Assembly (NCBI GenBank): GCA_020636445.1
Contig: JACJXV010000022.1
Coordinates: 1 to 63,170, forward strand
Reading direction: 5' to 3'
DNA length: 63,170 nucleotides
DNA from: Lewinellaceae bacterium
GTDB taxonomy: Bacteria; Bacteroidota; Bacteroidia; Chitinophagales; Saprospiraceae
A program made the position numbers and the translations under genes. The notes beneath the pieces are model-generated. The model did no database searches and was not told the origin of the DNA. It worked only from the letters and a program-made list of their open reading frames with translations. This document shows, piece by piece, positions 9,368-17,320 of this stretch; position 1 is the stretch's first letter, and every line of letters begins with the position of its first letter.

Positions 9368-9441
9368 AAAGGGTGGAGAGTGAAGGGTGAGGGGTGAAGG
9401 CCCGCCTGCGCTAAGCTTGTCCGCCTACGGCGGGTGGGAAA
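9368..9441. repeat. Low-complexity spacer repeat (GTGAAGG-type words plus CCCGCC/GGCGGG hairpin)
   Basis: The words GAGTGAAGGGTGAGGGGTGA are followed by a GC hairpin in which CCGCC-TAC-GGCGG closes near 9421-9433. The same two ingredients recur at 23851-24033, with related material at 32196-32285 and 63133-63170. The remaining bases up to 9588 show no gene. Confidence 0.6.
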
Positions 9442-9588
9442 TCAGTTCTGCGACTTGGCTTGGTTACTGGGATTAATAAAACGGCCCGCATTTTTAATGC
9501 ACTGTTTTTAATGGAATTGGGTTCCTACACTTCGGTTTTCATCTGGAAAGCATTACCGCCAATCAGTTACGTTTTCCTTTAAAGATCA

Positions 9589-10235
9589 CTAATTATTGGA
9601 ACTCCCTTCCATTTGCACCACACCTGCCCCCATGACGTTGGCGCGTACTTCCGGCATTCCCCGGTAGGTTACCCGCCCTGAGCCAACAATGGATACTTCC
9701 AGGAGTTTTTGCACCTGCAAAAAGGCCTCTCCATTACCAGCAATACTCACTTTAGCTTGCTGAACCGCCAAATCCCGGGCATCAATCCATCCCGAGCCGG
9801 CAATATTAATTTTTCCGGTCTCGGCTTTCCCGCCTACACAAATGCGCCCCGTACCCCCTGCAACCAGCCGGATGGACTGGAGATGTGTGAATGGTGTTTC
9901 CGTGCGGATCGTGCCCCGGCCACTTACACTTAGTCGCTCCCATACAGGTAAGGTTATAATAATCAGCACACTGTCATAGTTTGTCAGCTGACGGGAAAAC
10001 GTAATGACCCATTCCCCTTCTACCACTTCCTTGTTCAATACCTCCAGTGCTACTTGCTGAGCGTGAATTTCTATCTGCTGGAGGGGTCCCTCCCGCAAAA
10101 CAACTTCCCCCTGAATAGCCAGATTGATGGAGGAGAACGAATCCAGAACCAGGGGATGAACCATTACCGGACCGGTGGCATGCAACGTTGGTTCGTCGGG
10201 ACGCCGTTGCTCTACTTGTGCCTGCAGTTCCTGCG
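9589..10235 (-). pseudogene. Head-GIN domain protein, C-terminal part (split by IS256-type element)
   Basis: This fragment contains nearly the whole repeat domain of a head-GIN (DUF2807) protein: FSSINLAIQGEVVLREG, LPVWERLSVSGRGTI, AGSGWIDARDLAVQQAKVSI and SIVGSGRVTYRGMP, with the G-S-G turns of a beta-helix-like fold. Such proteins are secreted or outer-membrane proteins of unknown role. The normal start and signal segment lie at 11677-11770 on the other side of an insertion. Removing bases 10236-11676 joins the two pieces in frame to give a protein of 246 residues (LLSY then PQELQAQ). A TTG at 10185 could start a leaderless product. The gene is very likely inactive as a secreted protein. 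Confidence 0.85.
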
Positions 10236-10243
10236 GGTAACTC
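10236..10243. repeat. 8-bp target-site duplication, left copy
   Basis: GGTAACTC directly precedes the left end of the IS256-type element and is repeated exactly at 11677-11684. Eight base pairs is the usual IS256-family duplication. Confidence 0.85.
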
Positions 10244-10293
10244 GGGATAGTTCAATTAAGTGTGTCTAGGGTTAAAAAATGGTTTACTCTCCT

Positions 10294-10366
10294 GGAAAGC
10301 TACGCTTTCCGTGGGAGGCGCTTCGCGCCGCTTGGAGGCCGTAGGCCGGAAAGCGGCGCGAAGCGC
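10294..10366. terminator. Two tandem hairpins downstream of the IS256-type transposase gene
   Basis: GGAAAGC-TAC-GCTTTCC (10294-10310) is followed by a 16-bp perfect stem (GCGCTTCGCGCCGCTT at 10318-10333 with its complement at 10351-10366, 17-base loop). They begin three bases after the transposase stop codon on the minus strand. There is no clear T-run, so the role may be termination, or insulation of the IS end from outside transcription. Confidence 0.5.
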
Positions 10367-10368
10367 GC

Positions 10369-11622
10369 TCAATTTTCTATCAGGTGCCGGGAGAAGCGCT
10401 CGCCGTACATTTTCTGCAGGTCTCTTTGGATGGCTTTCCACCCAAAAGCGTTCCTTTTCCAGGACTGCTCGTTGTGCATCAGGCATAAGTAGATCTGTTT
10501 GATGAGTGCCGTATCCGAAACCCAGGCAGCTTTCCCCTTGATGAGCTTGCGGATGATGCGATGCAAGGCTTCGACGGGGTTGGTCGTATAGATCATCCGC
10601 CGCATCTGCTTAGGGTAATCCAGAAAGGCCATCAACTCCTCCCAGTCTTCTTCCCAAGAGTCCACCAGCCGGCTGTATTTACCGCCCCAGGTCACGCTAA
10701 AGGCGTCCATGGCGCTTCTGGCTGCTTCCCGGGAGCTAGCCGTGTAGATGGCGCGTAAATCCTTGCGAACGGCTTTGCTGTCCTTATCATCGACAAAGCG
10801 GGTGGAGCTACGCACTTTGTGGACGATACACTTCTGGATGACCGCTAGGGGATAAACCTCTGAGATAGCCTCGCTAAACCCAGCCAAATCATCGGTACAG
10901 AAGATCAAAACATCCTCTACGCCCCGCTCTCGCAAATCCTCCAGGACCAGGCCCCAGCGGCTGGCGCCCTCGCTCTCATTGATGTACAGCCCCAGTAAGT
11001 CGCGTTGGCCCTCCGCATCGATTCCGTAAACCGTGTAAAACGCTCGACTGGCGTAACGGCCTTCGTAGCGCACCTTAAAATGCACCGCATCCAGATACAC
11101 TATCGCATATAGGGAGCGCAGTCGACGCGTTCGCCAGACCTGGATCTCAGGTAGAACCTGGTCCGTAATGGCCGAGATCTTTCCGGCCGAAATCGATAAA
11201 CCATATAGCTTGGCCAATAGCCGTCGGACATCTTCCACCGAATTGCCTTGGGCGTACAAGGCGATAATCTGTTCGTCTACTCCGCTGGACAGCTCCCGTT
11301 GCCCCTTGCTGACCAGATCCGGCTCAAAGTCCGCGTTGCGGTCCCGCGGCGTGCGAATCGACAGCGGTCCGACCGAAGAGTTCACCTGCTTGGACGTATA
11401 GCCATTGCGCTTATTGGTGCGCTCCGAGGCCCGTTCTTCATCCAGAAAATCTTCTACCTCCCCTTCCAGCATCTTATTGATCAGCTTCTGTAGCAATTCG
11501 CTAAAAACGCTACCTTCGCTTAGTAGGGGCTGCTTGGAATACAGGTGCGCTACCATGCGTTCGCGTAGCTCCGCGTCCGGGATCAAGTCGGCCAGCGTCT
11601 CTTTCTTCTTTCTCTTTGTCAT
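10369..11622 (-). CDS. IS256-family (mutator-type) DDE transposase
   Basis: About 417 residues from MTKRKKKETLADLIPD. It catalyses copy-out/paste-in transposition of its own element. The family order is present: an N-terminal DNA-binding helix region, RNGYTSKQVNSSVGPL near 80-95, and GNSVEDVRRLLAKLYG. The DDE catalytic acids lie in YLDAVHFKV, FCTDDLAGF and TTNPVEALHR, the last containing the catalytic Glu. The C-HKVR segment (KCIVHKVRSSTRFV) is also typical. The length is normal. An in-frame ATG 36 bases upstream (MSAYLTKTDTTI) is possible and would overlap the right inverted repeat region. The frame is uninterrupted. Confidence 0.93.
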   Translation of the reverse strand: MTKRKKKETLADLIPDAELRERMVAHLYSKQPLLSEGSVFSELLQKLINKMLEGEVEDFLDEERASERTNKRNGYTSKQVNSSVGPLSIRTPRDRNADFEPDLVSKGQRELSSGVDEQIIALYAQGNSVEDVRRLLAKLYGLSISAGKISAITDQVLPEIQVWRTRRLRSLYAIVYLDAVHFKVRYEGRYASRAFYTVYGIDAEGQRDLLGLYINESEGASRWGLVLEDLRERGVEDVLIFCTDDLAGFSEAISEVYPLAVIQKCIVHKVRSSTRFVDDKDSKAVRKDLRAIYTASSREAARSAMDAFSVTWGGKYSRLVDSWEEDWEELMAFLDYPKQMRRMIYTTNPVEALHRIIRKLIKGKAAWVSDTALIKQIYLCLMHNEQSWKRNAFGWKAIQRDLQKMYGERFSRHLIEN

Positions 11623-11676
11623 GATGGTTGTGTCTGTTTTGGTAAGATAAGCAGACACACTTTAATGAACAGTCTC

Positions 11677-11684
11677 GGTAACTC
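11677..11684. repeat. 8-bp target-site duplication, right copy
   Basis: GGTAACTC follows the right end of the IS256-type element and is identical to 10236-10243. Confidence 0.85.
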
Positions 11685-11770
11685 AACAGCACCCCACACC
11701 AGGCGAGTATCCAAAGGCTCCAAACACCCCTTATTTTCCCAAATGCTAAAAACACTTCATTACCGCCCAT
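11677..11770 (-). pseudogene. Head-GIN domain protein, N-terminal part (split by IS256-type element)
   Basis: The first 31 codons start at the ATG at 11770. They encode MGGNEVFLAFGKIRG followed by the hydrophobic VWSLWILAWCGVLLSY, a signal or anchor segment. The frame joins that of the fragment at 9589-10235 once the insertion is removed. As it stands translation runs into the IS and gains a foreign tail. Confidence 0.8.
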
Positions 11771-11845
11771 TAAAATAAAGTTAGGTGATCAATAACTAAC
11801 CCCAAGGTAAATTTTAAATTTACACTACGCACAAAACAAAACAAC

Positions 11846-13150
11846 ATGGAAACCAGCAAACGTTTACTTTCATTAGACGTATTCAGGGGGTTAACTATTG
11901 CCGGAATGATTCTGGTTAATAATCCAGGAAGCTGGTCCGATGTCTATCCGCCTCTTTTGCATGCCGATTGGCATGGAGCAACACCTACCGACTGGATCTT
12001 TCCATTTTTCCTTTTTATAGTGGGCGTTTCCATCTCGCTTGCGCTGGGTAAGCGCAAAGAGCGCGGCGATGAAAAACGCAGCATTTACCAAAAGATCATT
12101 TACCGTTCAGCCGTAATCTTCGGGTTGGGGCTTTTCCTGGCACTTTTTCCTCATTTCCGCTATCAGGGCCCTGCCAACCTGAGGGTTATTCACTACATTT
12201 TATTAGTTATTGTAATGGTTTCGGTTTTTACCCGGGAGGTACTGGACCAACCCCAATATGAACGCCCGCAAGTAAGGCGCTGGTTGGGTTATGCAGCCCT
12301 GGCAGCAGCGGCAGGGATGTTGGTCATTGGCATTGGTCATTATGACTTGAGCCATTTACGCATTCCCGGTGTTTTACAGCGCATTGCGCTGGTCTATCTG
12401 GTTTGTTCTTTTATTTTCATGAATGCCTCGGTGCGCTCCCAAGTGTATATTGGGATTGGGCTTTTGCTTGGGTACTGGGCATTGATGACCCTGGTGCCTG
12501 TTCCGGGAGGCATTGCGCCCAATCTGGAGCCAGATACCAACCTGGGTGCCTGGCTGGATCGTGCCATTCTAGGCACTAATCACCTGTGGAGTCAGTCGGT
12601 CAACTGGGATCCTGAGGGTATACTCAGCACCCTGCCGGCCATTGTAACTGGCTTGTGCGGGATACTGACCGGTGAGTGGTTGCGCACGAATCGGGAGGAT
12701 TACGAAAAAGTAAGTGGGTTGCTGGTTGCCGGGGCTATATTACTGGCGATAAGCCTGACCTGGAACATCTACTTCCCCCTCAATAAAAAGATTTGGACGA
12801 GTTCTTACGTGTTGTATACCGCGGGAGTAGCCCTCTTAATCCTGGGTGTCGTGTACTGGTTGGTAGATATCAAAGGTCGCCGCGGCTGGATCAAGCCATT
12901 TCAGGTATACGGAACCAATGCTCTTTTCGCGTTCATCCTCTCCGGAATAATTGCCAAATTATTATCGACCTTCAAAAGTACCAATTTGGCCGGGGAAGTT
13001 ATCAGTGCCCACCAATGGATTTACCAAACTTTTCTGTTGTCGTGGCTAAGCCCGAAAAATGCGTCACTGGGTTATGCCTTACTTAATGTAATGGTTATCC
13101 TGGCGCTTACCTGGGTTCTTTATCGGAAGAAGATTTTTATTAAGGTATAA
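11846..13150 (+). CDS. Heparan-alpha-glucosaminide N-acetyltransferase-like membrane protein
   Basis: 434 residues with about ten membrane segments. The start RLLSLDVFRGLTIAGMILVNNPGSW and the block HGATPTDWIFPFFLFIVGVSI are the signature of the HGSNAT / DUF5009 (also COG4299) family. Human HGSNAT moves an acetyl group from acetyl-CoA across the membrane to a glucosamine end; bacterial members are assumed to acylate envelope sugars, but the substrate is not known. The conserved His in LLHADWHGATPTD is present. The C-terminus is a further membrane helix ending RKKIFIKV. The gene stands alone between two insertion sequences and is intact. Confidence 0.85.
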   Translation: METSKRLLSLDVFRGLTIAGMILVNNPGSWSDVYPPLLHADWHGATPTDWIFPFFLFIVGVSISLALGKRKERGDEKRSIYQKIIYRSAVIFGLGLFLALFPHFRYQGPANLRVIHYILLVIVMVSVFTREVLDQPQYERPQVRRWLGYAALAAAAGMLVIGIGHYDLSHLRIPGVLQRIALVYLVCSFIFMNASVRSQVYIGIGLLLGYWALMTLVPVPGGIAPNLEPDTNLGAWLDRAILGTNHLWSQSVNWDPEGILSTLPAIVTGLCGILTGEWLRTNREDYEKVSGLLVAGAILLAISLTWNIYFPLNKKIWTSSYVLYTAGVALLILGVVYWLVDIKGRRGWIKPFQVYGTNALFAFILSGIIAKLLSTFKSTNLAGEVISAHQWIYQTFLLSWLSPKNASLGYALLNVMVILALTWVLYRKKIFIKV

Positions 13151-13244
13151 AAAGAAAAGGGTGCTGCGCTGTCAAGCCAAAAACATATGGTTGGCGGCAG
13201 CGCCTTTAACAGCCACACACCCAGAATATTTAACTAAACACTCA

Positions 13245-13254
13245 CTCCTTAGAC
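13245..13254. repeat. 10-bp target-site duplication, left copy
   Basis: CTCCTTAGAC lies immediately left of the ISAs1-type element and is repeated at 14409-14418. Confidence 0.85.
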
Positions 13255-14408
13255 TAGGGCAAACGCACTAAATGCTTAACTTGGTCTGCATGCAAAAGAC
13301 TCACCTACGATTTTCAGCACGGTAACCGATCTTCGCGTACAGGGACGCTGTTTGCACAAGCTGTCCGACATTCTGTTCATTGCCTTATGCACCTTATTAA
13401 CCGGTGGAGAAGACTTCGAGGACATGGTGGCTTTCGGCGAAGAACGCTTTGACTGGCTGGCCACCAAGTTAGCCTTGCCGAATGGTATTCCTTCTCATGA
13501 CACCTTCAATCGAGTACTGCAAATGATTGATCCAGAACAGCTTAAGGAGGCCTTGGCCGCTGATGGAGCTGCGCTTATCGAACATGTGGAAGAGCAGCTC
13601 GTGGTGTTGGATGGTAAGAAGTTGCGTGGTGCATCGGCTCGTGGCCCTGCCGGTACGGGTCTGTATATCCTCCATGCGTGGGTGAGCGAGGTGAACCTTT
13701 GCATCGGGCAGCGCAAAGTAGGCGACAAGAGCAACGAGATAACGGCTATTCCAGCCTTGTTGGATGAGCTCTCGCTCAAGGGAGCCATTGTCAGTATCGA
13801 TGCCATCGGTTGCCAGAAAAACATCGCTGACCAGATCGTCGCTAAAGAAGCGGACTATATCCTGGCCCTGAAGGGTAATCAGGAGGAACTGCTGGAGGAA
13901 GTGCATGAGTCGTTTCAATTTTCTGGACTAGACCAAACAGACGAAGACTGGGAATATGGCCATGGCCGTTTTGAAAAGCGGCATTGTGCTACCTTACGGG
14001 CCTCGGACTGTTTGAGTCCCAATATGCAGCAGGCCTGGCCTAGTATAAAGACACTGGTTAAAATTGAAGCAACCCGAATGGTTGGTGAAGCAACCTCCAC
14101 ACAAACAAGGTATTATATTAGCACGCTCACCCAGCGCACCGCGCAAGATATGAACCGACTTATCCGCAGTCACTGGAGCGTTGAGAACCAATTACACTGG
14201 CATCTGGATGTCACTTTCGCCGAAGATGCCAACCGGGCTCGAAGCGGGCATGCTCCTGAAAACTTGAGCATACTACGCAAATTAGCCCTGCATCGAATCG
14301 CGATGGATGACTCCAGACTAAGCAAACGAAAACGGCGATACAAGGCCGCTATGAATCTGGACTATTTGGAGAAGGTCCTCCGTTTGTAGATTTGGTGCGT
14401 TTGCCCTA
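13255..14408. mobile_element. ISAs1-family insertion sequence, complete (1154 bp)
   Basis: The boundaries come from the 10-bp direct repeat CTCCTTAGAC on both sides. The terminal inverted repeats are TAGGGCAAACGCACTAAAT and TAGGGCAAACGCACCAAAT (18 of 19 match). The element carries one transposase gene. It landed in a spacer between convergent genes and does not interrupt a reading frame I can see. Confidence 0.93.
13352..14389 (+). CDS. ISAs1-family DDE transposase
   Basis: 345 residues counted from a TTG at 13352. Family blocks are LSDILFIALCTLLTGGEDFEDM, VVLDGKKLRGA (first Asp), AIVSIDAIGCQKNIADQI (second Asp), YILALKGNQ and NQLHWHLDVTFAEDANRAR (catalytic Glu region). The same frame stays open upstream through IFSTVTDLRVQGRC, which is the conserved ISAs1 N-terminus, but it has no ATG or GTG before the stop at 13277. 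An ATG at 13290 lies in a different frame. Either the start is a rare codon (CTG at 13286 or ATT at 13310) or a single-base change has separated the ATG from the gene. Confidence 0.85.
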   Translation: MHKLSDILFIALCTLLTGGEDFEDMVAFGEERFDWLATKLALPNGIPSHDTFNRVLQMIDPEQLKEALAADGAALIEHVEEQLVVLDGKKLRGASARGPAGTGLYILHAWVSEVNLCIGQRKVGDKSNEITAIPALLDELSLKGAIVSIDAIGCQKNIADQIVAKEADYILALKGNQEELLEEVHESFQFSGLDQTDEDWEYGHGRFEKRHCATLRASDCLSPNMQQAWPSIKTLVKIEATRMVGEATSTQTRYYISTLTQRTAQDMNRLIRSHWSVENQLHWHLDVTFAEDANRARSGHAPENLSILRKLALHRIAMDDSRLSKRKRRYKAAMNLDYLEKVLRL

Positions 14409-14418
14409 CTCCTTAGAC
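14409..14418. repeat. 10-bp target-site duplication, right copy
   Basis: CTCCTTAGAC follows the right end of the ISAs1-type element and is identical to 13245-13254. Confidence 0.85.
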
Positions 14419-14465
14419 AACCATAAACCTAGTTTTAGCTAAAAAACAGGGTAAACAGTTCTTGA

Positions 14466-15161
14466 TCATCGAGCAAAGGTTAGCATTGTCGCTTGCAGGT
14501 GGTTTTGTGTTATCCTTACCCACTCCCAAGTGCCAATATTTACCAACGTAATAGCCGTAGCGACTAAACCAAGCTGCCAGGAAGGGCAAGTTGAAAGGAA
14601 ATTACCTAAGCGTTGGTAATCATCCACTAATTGAAGTTGCATCTGCATAATAAGCAGCAAAAGAAGTGGGTTGCCCAGGTGAACTTCAACACCTAATAAA
14701 CGCCGTTTCTGGTGATAGAACTCCTTTCGGTACTGTTTGAATAGTCGTAAAAAAGGTAGCTGTACCAATAAGATTACAGCTGTTGGCAGGAAAAACAGCC
14801 ACGGGTGTTGCGGCAATGCTACTATTAGAGAACCGATCAATCCCAAAACAAGAACCACTCTGGGGGGCTGCAACCAGGTTAGCAGTTCCTGACCAAGCGC
14901 TGGAAAAAGTCTTTTCGCATATTCCCCTTGCCGCTGGGTAATAATTCGGCTGAAGCCGGCAAAACCAAATTTCGCGTATTCCTCTGCCAACGCTTGTTTA
15001 AAAGACAATTGCGGATCCTCCTGCCATCTTGCCTCAAGGGCACTCGATAAGTGGTCCACCAACTCAAGCTGTAGATCGTAATAGTGAACGTATTTGGTCC
15101 GAACAAAAACAAATAGCTCCAGAACCTCCGCTTCACTTATCTGGCGTGGATAATGCTCCAT
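14466..15161 (-). CDS. Membrane protein paired with PadR regulator
   Basis: 231 residues. The first 90 are soluble and helical (SEAEVLELFVFVRTKYVHYYDLQLELVDHLSSALEARW), resembling the short prefix domain that PadR-linked membrane proteins often carry. Four hydrophobic segments follow, roughly at 100-118, 122-142, 166-183 and 200-220. It begins four bases after the stop of the PadR gene, so the two are co-transcribed and probably translationally coupled. In similar pairs the membrane protein is thought to work with, or be controlled by, the PadR repressor, but no activity is known. I do not recognise a named family. Confidence 0.7.
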   Translation of the reverse strand: MEHYPRQISEAEVLELFVFVRTKYVHYYDLQLELVDHLSSALEARWQEDPQLSFKQALAEEYAKFGFAGFSRIITQRQGEYAKRLFPALGQELLTWLQPPRVVLVLGLIGSLIVALPQHPWLFFLPTAVILLVQLPFLRLFKQYRKEFYHQKRRLLGVEVHLGNPLLLLLIMQMQLQLVDDYQRLGNFLSTCPSWQLGLVATAITLVNIGTWEWVRITQNHLQATMLTFAR

Positions 15162-15164
15162 TGC

Positions 15165-15494
15165 TTATACATTTTTCCAATTCAAGACTCCCTGCATTGC
15201 CCGCAGGAAACCTGCCAACTCTTCAAGTCGGCTAACTGCCATTGATTGGCCAGCCTCGGTTAGGCGGTAATACTTACGCTGCCGGTTGTGAACCTGGCGA
15301 AAGCTAACGTTCAACTGCCCGGCCACCTCCAACTTATGCAAGGTGGGATATAAGGCTCCTTCCGTAATTTCGATATTCCCTGCGGTTAACTCCCGGACGC
15401 GTTGGACCATTTCATAACCATACATCTCCCCTTCCTCCGCTAAAAGCTTGAGGATGATTGGCTGTAAAACCCCCTGGATTAATTTATTGGTCAT
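15165..15494 (-). CDS. PadR-family transcriptional repressor
   Basis: 109 residues forming a winged helix: LIQGVLQPIILKLLAEEGEMYGYEMVQRV, then EITEGALYPTLHKLEVAGQL (recognition helix and wing), then RKYYRLTEAGQ. This is the short PadR form whose C-terminal helix dimerises. PadR proteins repress their own operon and release DNA on binding a small molecule. The ATG at 15494 lies eight bases from a perfect inverted repeat at 15502-15526, which strongly suggests autorepression. It is the first gene of a two-gene operon with the membrane protein at 14466-15161. Confidence 0.9.
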   Translation of the reverse strand: MTNKLIQGVLQPIILKLLAEEGEMYGYEMVQRVRELTAGNIEITEGALYPTLHKLEVAGQLNVSFRQVHNRQRKYYRLTEAGQSMAVSRLEELAGFLRAMQGVLNWKNV

Positions 15495-15501
15495 GGCACA
15501 A

Positions 15502-15526
15502 ATATACCTAATCTACTTAGGTATAT
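15502..15526. promoter_or_regulatory. Probable PadR operator
   Basis: ATATACCTAA-TCTAC-TTAGGTATAT is a perfect inverted repeat of two 10-base arms around a 5-base centre, just upstream of the PadR start codon. The spacing and position match known PadR operators, and binding here would block the operon promoter. Confidence 0.75.
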
Positions 15527-15576
15527 CAAGCCCCCCTGAGTTGTTTTATGTGAACCATAAGCACCTTATAGGAGAG

Positions 15577-15837
15577 TCACATAAACCTTACATAGCCGTG
15601 AATAATGCGGTTTCTAGTTCCTATGATTTTTTCCTTATTGCTAATCGCAATGTCTTTTTGAACTTTGAGAATGCGGCTAAGTGCTTCTCCAATAATTTCG
15701 AGGTTTCGTTCAATAGCTCGTTTAGTCTTTAAATCAGTTTGGAATTCAAAAAAATTGCGTTCTGTTGGGAGAAAGGATTCGATCTCCTCAATACCCTTTA
15801 GAATATCAAGCAACCAGCTCAACACTTCCCTGGTCAT
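15577..15837 (-). CDS. HepT-like toxin, C-terminally short
   Basis: 86 residues of the HepT (DUF86, HEPN) fold: LSWLLDILKGIEEIESFL, then KRAIERNLEIIGEALSRIL, then the active motif RNRIIHGY, which fits R-x4-H-x-Y. HepT is an RNase-type toxin held in check by AMPylation of the motif tyrosine by MntA. Typical HepT proteins run 20-30 residues beyond this motif, but here a stop follows four residues later (VRFM), and the next bases do not continue the family in any frame. It overlaps the MntA-like gene by 32 bases. The active motif is intact, but the loss of the last helix makes activity doubtful. Confidence 0.8.
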   Translation of the reverse strand: MTREVLSWLLDILKGIEEIESFLPTERNFFEFQTDLKTKRAIERNLEIIGEALSRILKVQKDIAISNKEKIIGTRNRIIHGYVRFM

Positions 15838-16129
15838 AAATAATCTTTTTCGTTTCTTCTACAACTTTTTTAAAAATCGGATTCCTCAATGCTTGTGCTT
15901 CCAGGAGATCTACTTTTCGTTTAAGCGCTTTTTCCAACCCAAATTTTAGATCGAAGTAGTTATCCACGTAATCTAAGGGGTCCAGAGGGAGAAATTCAAC
16001 CACCATATCAACATCACTTTCATCGTCAAACTCAGGAGTTAGCATTGACCCAAAGATGTATAACTCTTTTACTTTGTTCGCTTGGCAAAGTTCCTCAATT
16101 TTCTTCCGATTGGTTTTGATCAAGTCCAT
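15806..16129 (-). CDS. MntA-like nucleotidyltransferase antitoxin
   Basis: 107 residues from MDLIKTNRKKIEELC. The minimal nucleotidyltransferase motif is complete: FGS, ten residues, then DVD (GSx10DxD), followed by DLLEAQALRNPIF. In MntA/HepT systems this enzyme transfers AMP from ATP to the toxin tyrosine. The ATG at 16129 is chosen because the only earlier in-frame initiator is a TTG. The HepT start lies inside this gene, so the two are coupled. Confidence 0.85.
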   Translation of the reverse strand: MDLIKTNRKKIEELCQANKVKELYIFGSMLTPEFDDESDVDMVVEFLPLDPLDYVDNYFDLKFGLEKALKRKVDLLEAQALRNPIFKKVVEETKKIIYDQGSVELVA

Positions 16130-16303
16130 ATGGTCAATGTACAAATTCCTTCTTAACCTAATTATACCTTGTGGCCATTCTAATATACAGTATTTCAGAG
16201 TAAGTTAAGAATAATCCAAACAGGTGCCGCCATATCCAGCCAAAACCCGAAGGTTTATGATCTTTTACTTATGTGGCTTTTCAGATTTCAGGTACGACTC
16301 TAT

Positions 16304-16810
16304 TCATGGTTTCTTCTTACGATAAATACCATCAAAAACCGTATTCCAGGTTGCGCCATCATCCCGGGAAGCCTGCCACCATTGGCGGACGGTGCCTGCG
16401 CTGGCGTCGTAGGTGTAACTCATAACAAACCAGACTTCCTGTCCTTGTTGCCCAATTGTCTTGCCCTCCAGGCGCATGACATTATCGGCATATTTGCCGG
16501 TAAAGTGATAGGTAGCACCACCCTGGTCAACCCAAACCTGATTCCAGGTTTCGGTGCGGGGATCATAAGTATTAAAGCTTTTGCCTTCAAAGCCACCTTG
16601 CCCCAACCAATGTTCTTCAACCACACAGCCATTCATCGTGCGGGTGATGGTATTCCGCCCAACCAGGGTATCGGCCTGCGGGTGGTATACCTCCCACTCC
16701 CCTACCCAAAAATCGAACTGATTATAAGCGGGCAAACTACAAGGTTGTTGCCCGTAAGTAAACGTTGCTGCAACAATCGTCAGGCACAGGGTACACCAGC
16801 TGGCTTTCAT
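16304..16810 (-). CDS. Secreted DUF1579-like protein
   Basis: 168 residues with a signal peptide (MKASWCTLCLTIVAATFTYG). The motif NQFDFWVGEWEVYHPQ and later NTYDPRTETWNQVWVD match a beta-barrel family of secreted bacterial proteins related to DUF1579, whose function is unknown; they may bind a lipophilic ligand. The C-terminus RDDGATWNTVFDGIYRK is also family-like. It is a lone gene in a divergent arrangement with the Kazal lipoprotein. Confidence 0.7.
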   Translation of the reverse strand: MKASWCTLCLTIVAATFTYGQQPCSLPAYNQFDFWVGEWEVYHPQADTLVGRNTITRTMNGCVVEEHWLGQGGFEGKSFNTYDPRTETWNQVWVDQGGATYHFTGKYADNVMRLEGKTIGQQGQEVWFVMSYTYDASAGTVRQWWQASRDDGATWNTVFDGIYRKKKP

Positions 16811-16932
16811 GGTTTTATTTTTAAGATACCCCTTTTACCTGAAAAACCACAACCCTGACTGGCGGGACTGACGGACAACCGACGTAAGTATTTGCCGAAA
16901 TGGTCCTAAATGCCTAATTTCCCTGAAAAATC

Positions 16933-17175
16933 ATGCGCTTCCTTTCCAGCATTATATTTATGACGAGCCTACTGATGCTCGCCTGGAGTTGCCAACGTAA
17001 AAACGGATCCCGATCTACAGAATGCTTTGACCCCAGCCTGGTCAACCCGGATGGCATCTGCACCATGAACTACGATCCGGTTTGTGGGTGCGATGGCAAA
17101 ACGTATTCCAATGCCTGTGTCGCGGCCAATAGTGGTATCAAACAATGGACAGCAGGAAAGTGCCCTGACCAATAA
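16933..17175 (+). CDS. Kazal-type protease inhibitor lipoprotein
   Basis: 80 residues. The lipoprotein signal MRFLSSIIFMTSLLMLAWSC is followed by one Kazal domain with the expected six cysteines. Its core is NYDPVCGCDGKTYSNAC, ending GIKQWTAGKC. Kazal domains bind serine proteases in a substrate-like way; a lipid-anchored bacterial copy probably protects the cell surface from its own or foreign proteases. The gene is single and short but complete. Confidence 0.9.
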   Translation: MRFLSSIIFMTSLLMLAWSCQRKNGSRSTECFDPSLVNPDGICTMNYDPVCGCDGKTYSNACVAANSGIKQWTAGKCPDQ

Positions 17176-17320
17176 CCCATAAGAGAGGAGGACCGGTGAC
17201 ACCCTGACAGGCAGCACTCGGTCATCTCCCTAAGATGTTCCAGTTTGTTGTTCGGTTGATCAGCTTACTTCCGCTGGAATAAGCAGGTAATGTCGTTGCC
17301 TAAGGGCAGCAAAGAACGTT

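Larger units (their letters stand above)
10244..11676. mobile_element. IS256-family insertion sequence, complete (1433 bp)
   Basis: The ends are set by the 8-bp direct repeat GGTAACTC on both sides. The terminal inverted repeats are GGGATAGTTCAATTAAGTGT at the left and GAGACTGTTCATTAAAGTGT at the right, with 19 of the first 24 positions matching and an invariant GTGTGTCT. One transposase gene on the minus strand fills the element. It interrupts a head-GIN gene whose frame is exactly restored when the element and one duplication are removed, which fits a fairly recent insertion. The transposase frame is intact, so the element may still be active. Confidence 0.93.

Noticed and set aside
13158..13209. 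Hairpin (GGTGCTGC/GCAGCGCC) after the acyltransferase gene, considered as a terminator
   Set aside because: The loop is long and the T-run is only three bases, so it cannot be distinguished from chance pairing.
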